Source of the DNA: Sphaerisporangium sp039871875
Lineage (GTDB): Bacteria; Actinomycetota; Actinomycetes; Streptosporangiales; Streptosporangiaceae
Reading direction: 5' to 3'
Assembly (NCBI RefSeq): GCF_039871875.1
Contig: NZ_JBDPMD010000026.1
Location: 47,977-111,976, forward strand
Length of the DNA stretch: 64,000 nucleotides
The notes beneath the pieces were generated by a model that was given only the letters and a program-made list of their open reading frames with translations, was not told the origin of the DNA and did not search any database. The first letter of the stretch is position 1. Every line of letters begins with the position of its first letter. Position numbers and translations under genes: made by a program. This document shows positions 1 to 8,697 of this stretch, one piece after another.

Positions 1-52
1 AGTCGTGGCCACCCGGACGGAAACCGTCCCCCGGACCTGCTAACAAGGACCC

Positions 53-2281
53 ATGGCCTCCTCACCCGACCCCACCACCCCGGGCGCCCCGCTCACCGAG
101 CCGGGCCCGGTCCCGCCCGCCGGAGCCGATCCCGGCCCTCCGGCCGACGACGAGCCCGGTCTGCGGGCCGAGGCCGAGTCGAGGCTGCGCGCCCTGGCGG
201 GGGAGCATGCCGTGCTGCGCGACGACCAGTGGACGGCGATCCGCGCCCTGGTCGTGGAGCGCCGCAGGGCGCTGGTGGTGCAGCGGACCGGGTGGGGCAA
301 GTCGGCGGTGTACTTCGTGGCGACCGCGCTGCTGCGTGCCCGGGGCGCCGGGCCGACGGTCATCGTGTCGCCGCTGCTGGCCCTGATGCGCAACCAGATC
401 GCCGCCGCGGAGCGGGCCGGTGTGCGCGCCGCCACCATCAACTCGGCCAACGTCGAGGAGTGGGACCAGGTGCACGACGACGTGGCACGCGGCGTGGTCG
501 ACGTCCTGATGGTCAGCCCCGAGCGGCTCAACAACCCCGACTTCCGCGACCTGGTGCTGCCCAAGCTCGCCGCGAGCGCCGGCCTGATCGTCGTGGACGA
601 GGCCCACTGCATCTCCGACTGGGGCCACGACTTCCGCCCCGACTTCCGCCGCCTGCGCACCCTGCTGTCCTCCCTGCCCCCCGGCATCCCGGTCCTCGCC
701 ACGACGGCCACCGCCAACGCCCGCGTCACCCGCGACGTCGCCGAGCAACTCGACCCCACCCCGCCCGGCGGCTCAGGGCCGGCCGTCCCGGGGGACGCCG
801 CCGGTGGTGTCGATGGAGGGACGCTGGTGTTGCGGGGCCCGTTGGAGAGGGAGAGCCTGCGGCTGAGTGTCGTGCGGGCGGTCTCGGCGGAGCAGCGGCT
901 GGCGTGGCTGGCGGGGGCGTTGCGGGAGTTGCCGGGGTCGGGCATCGTCTACAGCCTCACGGTGGCGGGGGCGCAGGAGATCGCGGCGTACCTGCGGGAG
1001 CAGGGCCACAGGGTCGTGGCGTACTCGGGGCAGACCGATCCGGCGGAGCGGGTGGAGGCCGAGCGGGCGCTGCTGGCCAACGAGGTGAAGGCGCTGGTGG
1101 CCACCTCCGCTCTCGGCATGGGGTTCGACAAGCCGGACCTCGGGTTCGTCGTGCACGTGGGGGCCCCGCCGTCGCCGGTGGCGTACTACCAGCAGGTGGG
1201 GCGGGCCGGGCGCGGGGTGGAGCGCGCCGAGGTGGTCCTTCTCCCCGGGCCGGAGGACCGCGACATCTGGGCGTACTTCACCTCGCTGGCCTTCCCGCCC
1301 GAGGCGACGGTGCGCGCCACCCTGGCGGTGCTCGCCGAGCACGGCGGCACCATGTCCACCGCGGTCCTGGAGACCAGGGTCGACCTCAGCCGCACCCGCC
1401 TGGAGACCATGCTCAAGGTCCTCGACGTGGACGGCGCGGTCCGCCGGGTGCGGGGCGGCTGGCAGGCGACCGGCCTGCCGTGGTCGTACGACGCCGAGCG
1501 GTACGCCAGGGTCGCCGCGGCGCGTGCGGACGAGCAGCGCGCCATGCTCGACTACATCACCACCGGCGAGTGCCGCGAGCGTTTCCTGCGCCTTCACCTG
1601 GACGACGACACCGCGCGCCCCTGCGGCCGGTGCGACAACTGCACCGGCACCCGGCGCTCACCCGACGCCGAGCCCACCGCCGTCCGCGCCGCCCACGACC
1701 GGCTGCACCGCCCGGGTGTGGAGATCGACCCGAGGAAGATGTGGCCCACGGGCCTGCGTGATCTCGGCCTCTCCGGGCGCATCCCTCCCGGGCTGACGGC
1801 CGAGCCCGGCCGCGCGCTCGGCAGGCTCACCGACATCGGCTGGGGCCACTCCCTGCGCCGGCTCCTGTCCGACGCCACTGCGGACGGCCCCGTGCCCGAC
1901 GACATGTTCGACGCCGTCGTCCAGGTCCTCGCCTCATGGCGCTGGGCCGAACGCCCCACCGGTGTCGTCACCATGCCCTCCGCCACCCGCCCCGCCTTGA
2001 TCGCCGACCTCGGCCACCGCCTGGCCGCCATCGGCCGCCTCCACCACCTCGGCTCCCTGACGTACCGCCACGGACCTCCAGGCCACCAGCACAACAGCGC
2101 CCAGCGCGTGAAAGCCCTCCACCACACCCTCGGCCCGCCTCCCGGCGACCTGACCACCGGCCCCGTCCTGCTGGTCGACGACCACACCGACACCGGCTGG
2201 ACCCTCGCCTACGCCACCACCCTGCTCCGGCAGGCGGGTGCCCCCTCCGTCCTGCCCCTGACGCTCGCCACCACCACGTGA
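53..2281 (+). CDS. RecQ-family DNA helicase with C-terminal phosphoribosyltransferase-like domain
   Basis: 742 aa. An ATP-dependent 3'-5' DNA helicase of the RecQ branch of superfamily 2. Visible motifs are the Walker A TGWGKS at residues 79-84, the DEAH box in VVDEAHCISDWGHDFRP near 180, and a helicase C-terminal half with GMGFDKPDLGFVVH and QQVGRAGRG. A zinc-binding element CGRCDNC lies near 525. The last 150 residues are not RecQ-like: GPVLLVDDHTDTGWT resembles the PRPP-binding loop of type I phosphoribosyltransferases. The ATG is preceded by AAGGA, which is close at 3 nt. The N-terminal 35 residues are Pro-rich and probably disordered. It stands alone, followed by a terminator. The helicase call is firm; activity of the tail is inferred. 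Confidence 0.9.
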   Translation: MASSPDPTTPGAPLTEPGPVPPAGADPGPPADDEPGLRAEAESRLRALAGEHAVLRDDQWTAIRALVVERRRALVVQRTGWGKSAVYFVATALLRARGAGPTVIVSPLLALMRNQIAAAERAGVRAATINSANVEEWDQVHDDVARGVVDVLMVSPERLNNPDFRDLVLPKLAASAGLIVVDEAHCISDWGHDFRPDFRRLRTLLSSLPPGIPVLATTATANARVTRDVAEQLDPTPPGGSGPAVPGDAAGGVDGGTLVLRGPLERESLRLSVVRAVSAEQRLAWLAGALRELPGSGIVYSLTVAGAQEIAAYLREQGHRVVAYSGQTDPAERVEAERALLANEVKALVATSALGMGFDKPDLGFVVHVGAPPSPVAYYQQVGRAGRGVERAEVVLLPGPEDRDIWAYFTSLAFPPEATVRATLAVLAEHGGTMSTAVLETRVDLSRTRLETMLKVLDVDGAVRRVRGGWQATGLPWSYDAERYARVAAARADEQRAMLDYITTGECRERFLRLHLDDDTARPCGRCDNCTGTRRSPDAEPTAVRAAHDRLHRPGVEIDPRKMWPTGLRDLGLSGRIPPGLTAEPGRALGRLTDIGWGHSLRRLLSDATADGPVPDDMFDAVVQVLASWRWAERPTGVVTMPSATRPALIADLGHRLAAIGRLHHLGSLTYRHGPPGHQHNSAQRVKALHHTLGPPPGDLTTGPVLLVDDHTDTGWTLAYATTLLRQAGAPSVLPLTLATTT

Positions 2282-2307
2282 CCCTGGGGCCCCCGGAGTG
2301 CGCCGGG

Positions 2308-2340
2308 CCCGGTACGGCGGATGGAGCCCGCCGTACCGGG
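2308..2340. terminator. Intrinsic terminator between convergent genes
   Basis: A perfect 13-bp stem (CCCGGTACGGCGG at 2308-2320 pairing with 2328-2340) with a 7-nt loop. It lies between the convergent helicase gene and the SnoaL-like gene, so it probably serves both strands. There is no clear T-tract, as is common in actinomycetes. Confidence 0.75.
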
Positions 2341-2378
2341 ACGACAGATGCCGATGGCCGTGCCGTGGAGCCGGAGGG

Positions 2379-2939
2379 CTACGGGCGGGGGCGGATGAGG
2401 GTGTTCTGGAAGGAGGCGATCTGCCACTGGCCCGAGGACTTGACGGCGACGTTCGTGTTGATGGAGAGGGTGTCGGGGCGGCAGGCCTTCTCCTTGTTGT
2501 AGAGCACGCAGCTCTTGCGCACGATGATGGCCATCGTGGGGGAGACGAAGCGCACCTTCTCGTCCATCTCCAGCAGGCGGGTGTTCTTCAACTGGGTGTT
2601 GAAGTACTGCTGGAGCTTGGTGGCGATGGTCTGCCTGCTGTGGAGGTGTTCGCCCATGATGTTGACCAGGTCGGCGTCGGGCGTGTAGATCGCGGCGTAG
2701 CCCTTGGCGTCGCCCCGGGCCCAGGCGCTCTCCTGCTGCTGGCGGATCCTGGCGAAGGCCGCGAGGTCGGCGGGTGTGTACCACAGCGGTGCGAAGCGGA
2801 TGTCGTCGTCCGGCGTGGACGCCTTCGCGGTGATCGCCGCCGCGACGGCGGGGACGGCGGCGGTGCTGTGCACCGCGAGGCCGAGGCCCCCGGCGATCAT
2901 CAGGAAGATCGCTTTACGTCCGTGTCGACGAATGCCCAT
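2379..2939 (-). CDS. Secreted SnoaL-like / SgcJ-EcaC family protein
   Basis: 186 aa from the chosen ATG at 2939, which has GGAGGAA 7 nt upstream; an ATG 33 nt further upstream lacks a ribosome binding site. The N-terminus has a basic stretch (RRHGRK), a hydrophobic core (AIFLMIAGGLGLAV) and a small-residue region, so it is a likely Sec signal peptide with cleavage near AVAAAITA. The mature part (IRQQQESAWARGDAKGYAAIY, then a DADLVNIMGEHLHSR-like stretch) is the alpha+beta cone fold of the DUF4440/SgcJ-EcaC group in the NTF2-like superfamily. Two Cys (SCVLYNKEKAC) could form a disulfide outside the cell. The substrate is unknown. It is a monocistronic gene. Confidence 0.7.
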   Translation of the reverse strand: MGIRRHGRKAIFLMIAGGLGLAVHSTAAVPAVAAAITAKASTPDDDIRFAPLWYTPADLAAFARIRQQQESAWARGDAKGYAAIYTPDADLVNIMGEHLHSRQTIATKLQQYFNTQLKNTRLLEMDEKVRFVSPTMAIIVRKSCVLYNKEKACRPDTLSINTNVAVKSSGQWQIASFQNTLIRPRP

Positions 2940-3308
2940 CGTGTTCCTCCCATCCGAAGCCGGCCGCGTCAAGGCATGCGTGTACGCCGATCGGCCGGCA
3001 CTTGAAAACCAACACGTGCGGGTGCGCCCGCCCGGCGCGAACGATCACGGGCGGTGCGAACACATGAAGATCACCGGAGGGTTGCTGGACCGCTGAATCC
3101 GTGAGACGGAGTGGGGTTGGGACGGCCGGCGGTCCCGGCATCTGGTGTCGTGAAAGTGGTTTTCCTGGGAAAGGCATGCCAATTCAGAAGGGCACGCCTG
3201 ATACATCCCCCTTTGCGAGAAACCTCGATACCAGTCTTACCCCGATTGCGGCATTAACCACATGCGCGGAGAATGTCGGATTTGGTGCTGATGTCGAGGT
3301 CAGGCGCC
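2940..3308. other. Intergenic region, no gene seen
   Basis: 369 bp between two minus-strand genes. I see no reading frame with coding character and no RNA gene. It must hold the promoter of the secreted SnoaL-like gene, reading leftward, but no convincing -35/-10 pair is visible. Local base composition is less GC-rich at 3170-3290 than in the flanking genes. Confidence 0.5.
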
Positions 3309-4202
3309 TCAGAGCCGGGGCCGCGCCCCGAGGTTGCCGATCGCCTTGGCCGCGAGGGCGTTGCCCGCGGCGAGCGCGTCGGCCGGCTGCTTGCCCTCCA
3401 GCCACGGCTGCAGGAAGCCCGCCGCGAAGGCGTCGCCGGCGCCCGTGCCGTCCACCATGCGCTCGATGTGGTCGGCGGGCACCCGCACCGGCTCGGGCCG
3501 GTTGTTGGTGTACCAGAGGGAGCCCTCGGCGCCCAGCTTGATCACGACCTGCGGGAACCACGCGGTGAGCACCTTGGCGGCGGACGCGGGGTCGTCGCGC
3601 CCGGTCAGCACCTTGGCCTGCGCCTCGTTGAGCAGCAGCAGCTTGGCGCTGTGGGTCCACTCGAGGAACGGCTCGGCGCCGGTGCGCTCCAGCGGCGCGG
3701 CCGAGGCGCAGTCGACCGAGATCGACATGCCGGCCCGGCGCGCGAGGTCGAGCGCGGCGAGCCCGGCGTCGCGTGATCCGTCGTTGAGCAAGGTGTACCC
3801 CGAGACGTGCAGATGGCCGCCCTGCATGAACAGGTCGCGCGGGAGGTCCTCGGGGGAGAGGGCGGCGTTGGCGCCGGGGTCGGAGAGCAGGGTGCGCTCG
3901 CCCTTGTGGGTGACCAGCACCACACAGGTGCCGGTGGGACGCTCGGGGTCCATCACCAAGCGGGCGTCGACGCCGTACCCCATCAGCTCCATGTCCCGGT
4001 TGCGCCCCGTGATGTCGGCGCCGCGGCGGCCCACGAAGGCCACTTCCGCGCCTTCGACGGCCAGCCAGGAGGCGATGTTGGCCCCGGAGCCGCCACCGTG
4101 CATGGTGACGACGGCCGGAGTGTCGCTCGCCCGGGCGAGGGGGTAGCGGGCGCGTGCGACCGCGTCGGTCATCAGATCGCCCACCACGACAACCCGCGTC
4201 AT
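3309..4202 (-). CDS. PfkB-family carbohydrate kinase (ribokinase-like)
   Basis: 297 aa, the usual length for the family. It transfers phosphate from ATP to a sugar or nucleoside. The first PfkB signature is the Gly-rich HGGGSGANIASWLA at about 35-48. The second, DGTGAGDAFAAGF near 250, carries the catalytic Asp and the anion hole. N-terminal VVVGDLMTDAV is the typical start of ribokinase-type enzymes. An ATG with AAGGTGG about 8 nt upstream sets the start. The gene stands alone and is divergent from the GNAT/synthetase gene. Neighbours give no clue to the substrate; ribose, a nucleoside or another sugar are all possible. Confidence 0.85.
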   Translation of the reverse strand: MTRVVVVGDLMTDAVARARYPLARASDTPAVVTMHGGGSGANIASWLAVEGAEVAFVGRRGADITGRNRDMELMGYGVDARLVMDPERPTGTCVVLVTHKGERTLLSDPGANAALSPEDLPRDLFMQGGHLHVSGYTLLNDGSRDAGLAALDLARRAGMSISVDCASAAPLERTGAEPFLEWTHSAKLLLLNEAQAKVLTGRDDPASAAKVLTAWFPQVVIKLGAEGSLWYTNNRPEPVRVPADHIERMVDGTGAGDAFAAGFLQPWLEGKQPADALAAGNALAAKAIGNLGARPRL

Positions 4203-4349
4203 GATGTCACCACCTTGTTGGCACTACAGGAGGCTGCTGACAGAAAACCTAACAGCTTCAAGCCGGGGCGTGGGGCATAGAGCGGACACCCGGGCACAGT
4301 CGATGCACAAGCGTTGCTGAACAATCCCGACAGAGTGCGCCTTACCCTC

Positions 4350-6989
4350 ATGAATGTGGAACCTCAGTACCCCGCACATTGGGAGGCCGACGTCGTCCTG
4401 GGCGACGGAGGAACCGCACACCTGCGGCCCATCCGGCCCGAGGACGCCGATCTTCTGCGTGCGTTCTACTCGCGCTTGTCCGATCAATCCATCTACTTCC
4501 GCTTCTTCGGGCCCCGCCCCCGTCTGTCGGACCGCGAGGTCACCTGGTTCACCACCGTCGACTACGTGAACCGCGTCGCGCTGATCGCCACGCTGGGTAC
4601 CGAGATGGTGGCGGTCGTCCGTTACGACCGCGTCGGCGACCACGAGGCCGAGGTCGCGTTCCTGGTCGAGGACGCCCACCAGGGCAGGGGAGTGGCGTCG
4701 GTGCTGATGGAACACCTGCGCGCCGCGGCCAGGGAACGGGGCATCACGACCTTCGTGGCGGACGTGCTGCCGTCCAACAGCCGGATGACGGCCTTCTTCC
4801 GGCAGGCGGGGTACACCGCGCAGAGCCGGTTCGCCGACGGCGTCGTGCGCATGACGCTCGACCTGGCGAGCACCGAGACCTCCCGCGAGGTCACCATGGC
4901 CCGCGAGCACCGGGCCGAGGCCCGCTCCATCGAACGGCTGCTCACCCCGTCGTCGGTCGTGGTCATCGGCGCGGGGCGCGAGGCGGGCGGCATCGGGCAG
5001 ACCGTGCTGCGCAACCTGCTCGGCGCCGACTTCAACGGCCCGGTGTACCCGGTGCACCGCGAGGTCCGCGCGGTGGCCGGCGTGCGGGCGTACAAGAGCG
5101 TGTCGGCCATCGACGGGGACGTCGACCTCGCCGTGGTCGCGGTGCCCGCCGACGGTGTGCTCGACGTCGTGGAGGACTGCGCCCGCAAGGGGGTCAAGGG
5201 CCTGGTCGTGGTCTCCTCCGGGTTCGGCGAGACCGGGCCGGAGGGCCGGGAACGGCAGGACGAACTGGTGCGGATCGCCCGCGCGTACGGGCTGCGGGTC
5301 GTCGGCCCCAACTGCCTCGGCATCGCCAACACCGACCCCGCCGTACGGCTCAACGCCACCCTCGCCGCGCGGCTGCCCGGCCGGGGGCGGGTGGGCTTCT
5401 TCAGTCAGTCCGGCGCGCTCGGCACCGCGCTGCTGCAGCGGGTCGCCCAGCGCGGCATGGGCATCTCGACGTTCGTGTCCGCAGGCAACCGGGCCGACGT
5501 CTCGGGCAACGACCTCCTGCAGTACTGGGAGGAGGACCCGGCCACCGACGTGATCCTTTTGTACCTGGAGTCGCTCGGGAACCCCCGCAAGTTCGCCCGG
5601 CTGGCCCGCCGCACGTCCCGCACCAAGCCGATCGTGGTGGTCAAGAGCGGCGGCATGACACAGGGGGTGCCGGTCGGGCACGCCGCCCCCAAGCTGCGGC
5701 TGCCCGACAGCGCCCTCACCGCGTTGTTCGAGCAGGCCGGGGTGATCCGCGTCGACGACCTCACCCAGCTCTTCGACGTGGCCCAGCTCCTCGCGTACCA
5801 GCCGCTGCCCGCCGGGCGCCGGGTCGGCGTGGTCAGCAACTCCGACGCGCTGGCGCTGCTCGCCGTGGACGCGTGCCTGGCGGCCGGGCTCGAACCGTGC
5901 CCGGCGGCCAACCTCGGCGCCCGGGCCGGGGCGGCGGACTACCGGCGGGCGCTCGGCGAGCTGTGCGGCGAGGTGGACGCCCTCGTCGCGATCTACATGC
6001 CGCCGGTGCCGGGCAACGCCGCCGAGGTCGCCGCGGAGCTGGTCCGCACGGCCACCGAGTCCGGCAAGCCGCTCCTCGCGACCTTCGAGGGACGCCTCGG
6101 CGTGCCCCCGGAGCTGCGCGTCCCCCAGGAGACCCGGGGCGGCGACCCGGCGAAGGGGTCCGTCCCGTCCTACCCCGCCCCGGAGGAGGCCGTGCGCGCC
6201 CTCGCCCACGTGGTCCGCTACGCCTGCGGCCGCGACCGCCCCCCGGCCGCTCCGCCGGTGCTGGAGGGCATCGACACCGCGGGCGCCCGGGCCCTGGTGG
6301 CCGAGGCCATCGAGTCCGGGGACGCCGGGGAGATGGACGCCACCGAGCTGCTGGCCCGGTACGGCGTGGACGTCTGGCCGGCCGTGGCCGTGGCGTCCCC
6401 GGACGAGGGGGTGGCGGCGGCCGAGAAGCTCGGGTGGCCGGTCGTGGTTCGGTCCGCCGGCCCGGAGGTCGTGCACCGGACGGGCGCGGTGCGGCTGGGG
6501 TTGTCCGACGCCGACGACGTGCGGCGGGCGTACGAGGAGCTCGCGGCCGTGCTCGGGCCGGACGTCACGCTGGCGGTGCAGCGGATGGCACCCCAGCCGG
6601 CGGTCACGGTGGTGGTGCGGGCCGTGGACGACCGGGACTTCGGCTCCGTGGTGTCGTTCGGGCTCGGCGGCGTCACCGCGCGGCTGCTCGGCGACGAGGC
6701 GTACCGGCTGGCGCCGCTCACCGCGCAGGACGCCGCGGACCTGGTGCGCTCGGTGCGGGCCGCCCCGCTGCTGTTCGGCGGGCACGGGTACCCGCCCGTC
6801 GCGGTGCCGGCGCTCGCGGACCTGCTGCTGCGGGTGGGGCGCCTGGCCGACGAACTGCCCGGCGTGACCCGCCTGGACCTGGAGCCGGTGCTGGTGTCGG
6901 CGGACGGCGTGCACGTGCTCGGCGCCCGGGCGGCCGTCCGGCCGCCCACGACGCCGCGGCCCGATCATGGACCGCGGCGCCTGCGCTGA
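4350..6989 (+). CDS. GNAT acetyltransferase fused to NDP-forming acyl-CoA synthetase
   Basis: 879 aa from ATG 4350 (GTG 4335 or ATG 4314 are possible; no ribosome binding site marks any of them). Residues 15-170 are a GNAT N-acetyltransferase, with acetyl-CoA loop VEDAHQGRGVASVLM. The rest is an ADP-forming acyl-CoA synthetase: CoA-binding Rossmann domain (VVVIGAGREAGGIGQTVLRN), succinyl-CoA-synthetase-like domains with GFFSQSGALGT, and an ATP-grasp domain at the C-terminus. This GNAT-first order is seen in actinobacterial Pat-type protein lysine acetyltransferases; enteric PatZ has the reverse order. The likely role is acetylation, and so control, of enzymes such as acetyl-CoA synthetase. 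The phospho-His expected of active synthetases was not checked and the synthetase part may only sense ligands. Confidence 0.85.
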   Translation: MNVEPQYPAHWEADVVLGDGGTAHLRPIRPEDADLLRAFYSRLSDQSIYFRFFGPRPRLSDREVTWFTTVDYVNRVALIATLGTEMVAVVRYDRVGDHEAEVAFLVEDAHQGRGVASVLMEHLRAAARERGITTFVADVLPSNSRMTAFFRQAGYTAQSRFADGVVRMTLDLASTETSREVTMAREHRAEARSIERLLTPSSVVVIGAGREAGGIGQTVLRNLLGADFNGPVYPVHREVRAVAGVRAYKSVSAIDGDVDLAVVAVPADGVLDVVEDCARKGVKGLVVVSSGFGETGPEGRERQDELVRIARAYGLRVVGPNCLGIANTDPAVRLNATLAARLPGRGRVGFFSQSGALGTALLQRVAQRGMGISTFVSAGNRADVSGNDLLQYWEEDPATDVILLYLESLGNPRKFARLARRTSRTKPIVVVKSGGMTQGVPVGHAAPKLRLPDSALTALFEQAGVIRVDDLTQLFDVAQLLAYQPLPAGRRVGVVSNSDALALLAVDACLAAGLEPCPAANLGARAGAADYRRALGELCGEVDALVAIYMPPVPGNAAEVAAELVRTATESGKPLLATFEGRLGVPPELRVPQETRGGDPAKGSVPSYPAPEEAVRALAHVVRYACGRDRPPAAPPVLEGIDTAGARALVAEAIESGDAGEMDATELLARYGVDVWPAVAVASPDEGVAAAEKLGWPVVVRSAGPEVVHRTGAVRLGLSDADDVRRAYEELAAVLGPDVTLAVQRMAPQPAVTVVVRAVDDRDFGSVVSFGLGGVTARLLGDEAYRLAPLTAQDAADLVRSVRAAPLLFGGHGYPPVAVPALADLLLRVGRLADELPGVTRLDLEPVLVSADGVHVLGARAAVRPPTTPRPDHGPRRLR

Positions 6990-7193
6990 GTTGCAGGAAA
7001 TGGCCCGGGAACCGGGAGCCGGGGCGGCCGGGCGGGGGCCGTGTGACAGGCGTGACGAGGTGCGTTTACTGATGCGTCCGGGAAGAAGCGGCGTACCCTT
7101 CGTTGTCCCTATGTACTTCCTAATTCGGACATGCCGGTCACAGTGGGCGCTCGCGAGGTGAAACACCGTGCCCGGACAGGGCAGGATGGACCT

Positions 7194-7784
7194 ATGAGGG
7201 AAACCCGAGTCTCGGCCGCCGGTTTGCGCGAGGCCATCGAACGCAGCGGTTACTACCCCGACCTCGTTGCCGACGCGGCGGAGTCCGCGCTGGGCAAGGA
7301 GCCGGTGACGGCGTTCGTGGTGCACCACGAGGCCACCTTCGACCCCGCGATGGAGGTGCGCAGGCACGTCACCGTGGTGGTCCTGTCGCCCACCCGGCTC
7401 CTGGTCTGCCACACCGACGAGCACCCGCCCGCGGACGGCATGCCGACCTCACACGCGTCCACCACCACCGAAGCCGTACGCCTCAGCCGGGTCCAGTCCG
7501 TGGCGGTCACCCGGGTCGTGCCCGACCCCGCCTCCTACGTGCCCGGCGTCCCGCCCTCGGAGGTGACCCTCACCATCGGCTGGGGCGCGATCTCCCACGT
7601 CGACCTCGAACCCGCCACCTGCGGCGACGAGAACTGCGAGGCCGACCACGGCTACACCGGCGCCATCACCGCCGACGACCTCTCCCTCCGCGTCAGCGAG
7701 GCCGCCGACGGCCCCGAGGCCGTCAACAACGTCCTCGCCTTCGCCAAGGCCCTCTCCGAGGCCACCGCCCGTGCCTCCGGCTGA
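7194..7784 (+). CDS. DUF5998-like conserved actinobacterial protein
   Basis: 196 aa from ATG 7194. There is no signal peptide or membrane segment, so it is cytosolic. N-terminal RETRVSAAGLREAIERSGYYPDLVADAAESAL and the central VHHEATFDPAMEVRRHVTVVVLSPTRLL match the pattern I associate with DUF5998, a family of unknown function. A CGDENCEADHG segment near 155 could bind a metal. In other actinomycetes this gene often lies by a sulfurtransferase gene, as here, where the next gene starts 14 nt inside its end. The two are probably co-translated. No function should be inferred. Confidence 0.6.
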   Translation: MRETRVSAAGLREAIERSGYYPDLVADAAESALGKEPVTAFVVHHEATFDPAMEVRRHVTVVVLSPTRLLVCHTDEHPPADGMPTSHASTTTEAVRLSRVQSVAVTRVVPDPASYVPGVPPSEVTLTIGWGAISHVDLEPATCGDENCEADHGYTGAITADDLSLRVSEAADGPEAVNNVLAFAKALSEATARASG

Positions 7785-8631
7785 CGTGTCCCCGCTCATC
7801 ACCCCCGCCGAACTGGCGGGCGGCTCGGCCGCCGGCGACCTCCGCCGGCGGCTGGGCGAGGTCACCCTGCTGGACGTCCGCTGGCGTCTCGTCGGCCCGC
7901 CGGGCATCGAGTCCTACCGTGAGGGCCACCTGCCCGGCGCTCTCTTCTGCGACCTGGACCACGACCTGGCCGCCCCACCGGGCCCCGGCGGCCGCCACCC
8001 GCTCCCGTCCCCCGAGGCCTTCCAGACCGCCATGCGGCGCCTGGGTGTCTCCGCCTCCCGCCCCGTGGTCGTCTACGACGAGGCCGACTCCACCTCGGCC
8101 GCCCGCGCCTGGTGGACCCTCCGCTACTTCGGCCACCCCGACGTCCGCGTCCTGGACGGCGGCTACCGCGCCTGGCTCGACGAGTCACTCCCCGTGACCA
8201 AGGACGTCCCTCCGCCTCCCGCCCGAGGCGACTTCACCGCCCACCCCGGCGGCATGCCCATCCTGACCCCCGAACAAGCCGCCACCCTGGCCGAGGACGG
8301 CGTCCTGCTGGACGCCCGGGCTCCCGAACGCTACCGAGGCGAGACCGAACCCGTGGACCCGGTCGCCGGCCACATCCCCGGCGCCATCAGCGCCCCCACC
8401 ACCGAGAACGTGGACCCGTCCGGCCGCTTCCACCCCAAGGAGTTCCTCAAGGAACGCTTCAACACCCTGGGCGCCGTCCCGGGGCTCCCCGTAGGCACCT
8501 ACTGCGGCTCCGGCGTGACCGCCTCCCACCAGGTCCTGGCCCTGACCCTCGCCGGCCTCCCCGCCGCCCTGTACCCCGGCTCCTGGTCCCACTGGATCAC
8601 CGACCCGACCCGCCCGATCGCCACCGGCTGA
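7771..8631 (+). CDS. Two-domain rhodanese-like sulfurtransferase
   Basis: 286 aa. Thiosulfate or 3-mercaptopyruvate sulfurtransferase, moving sulfane sulfur to cyanide or a thiol acceptor. It has tandem rhodanese domains: an inactive N-terminal one (VTLLDVRWRL, GHLPGALFCDLD, VVVYDEADSTSAARAWW, where Asp/Glu replaces the active Cys) and an active C-terminal one with Cys in the loop TYCGSGVTASH near 243. GSWSHWITDPTRPI is the usual C-terminal motif. The GTG start overlaps the previous gene by 14 nt; a second GTG lies at 7786, just after the upstream stop. It is cytosolic. Confidence 0.9.
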   Translation: MPPADVSPLITPAELAGGSAAGDLRRRLGEVTLLDVRWRLVGPPGIESYREGHLPGALFCDLDHDLAAPPGPGGRHPLPSPEAFQTAMRRLGVSASRPVVVYDEADSTSAARAWWTLRYFGHPDVRVLDGGYRAWLDESLPVTKDVPPPPARGDFTAHPGGMPILTPEQAATLAEDGVLLDARAPERYRGETEPVDPVAGHIPGAISAPTTENVDPSGRFHPKEFLKERFNTLGAVPGLPVGTYCGSGVTASHQVLALTLAGLPAALYPGSWSHWITDPTRPIATG

Positions 8632-8665
8632 CCCGCCTCGCGCGTCCCCCACGTGACCGGTCATG

Positions 8666-8697
8666 ACCGGCTGCGGTACGTCCGGTGGTCAGCCGGT
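8666..8697. terminator. Possible hairpin at the CHAT gene end
   Basis: ACCGGCTG (8666-8673) and CAGCCGGT (8690-8697) can pair around a 16-nt loop. The hairpin overlaps the stop codon of the TPR-CHAT gene and lies between convergent genes. Just upstream, CCGGTCATGACCGG is itself a 14-bp palindrome. Weak evidence for a terminator. Confidence 0.35.

Noticed and set aside
4224..7424. Very long minus-strand open frame over the GNAT/synthetase gene
   Set aside because: It mirrors the third-position GC bias of the real gene; its translation is His/Arg/Gly/Ala-rich with no domain.
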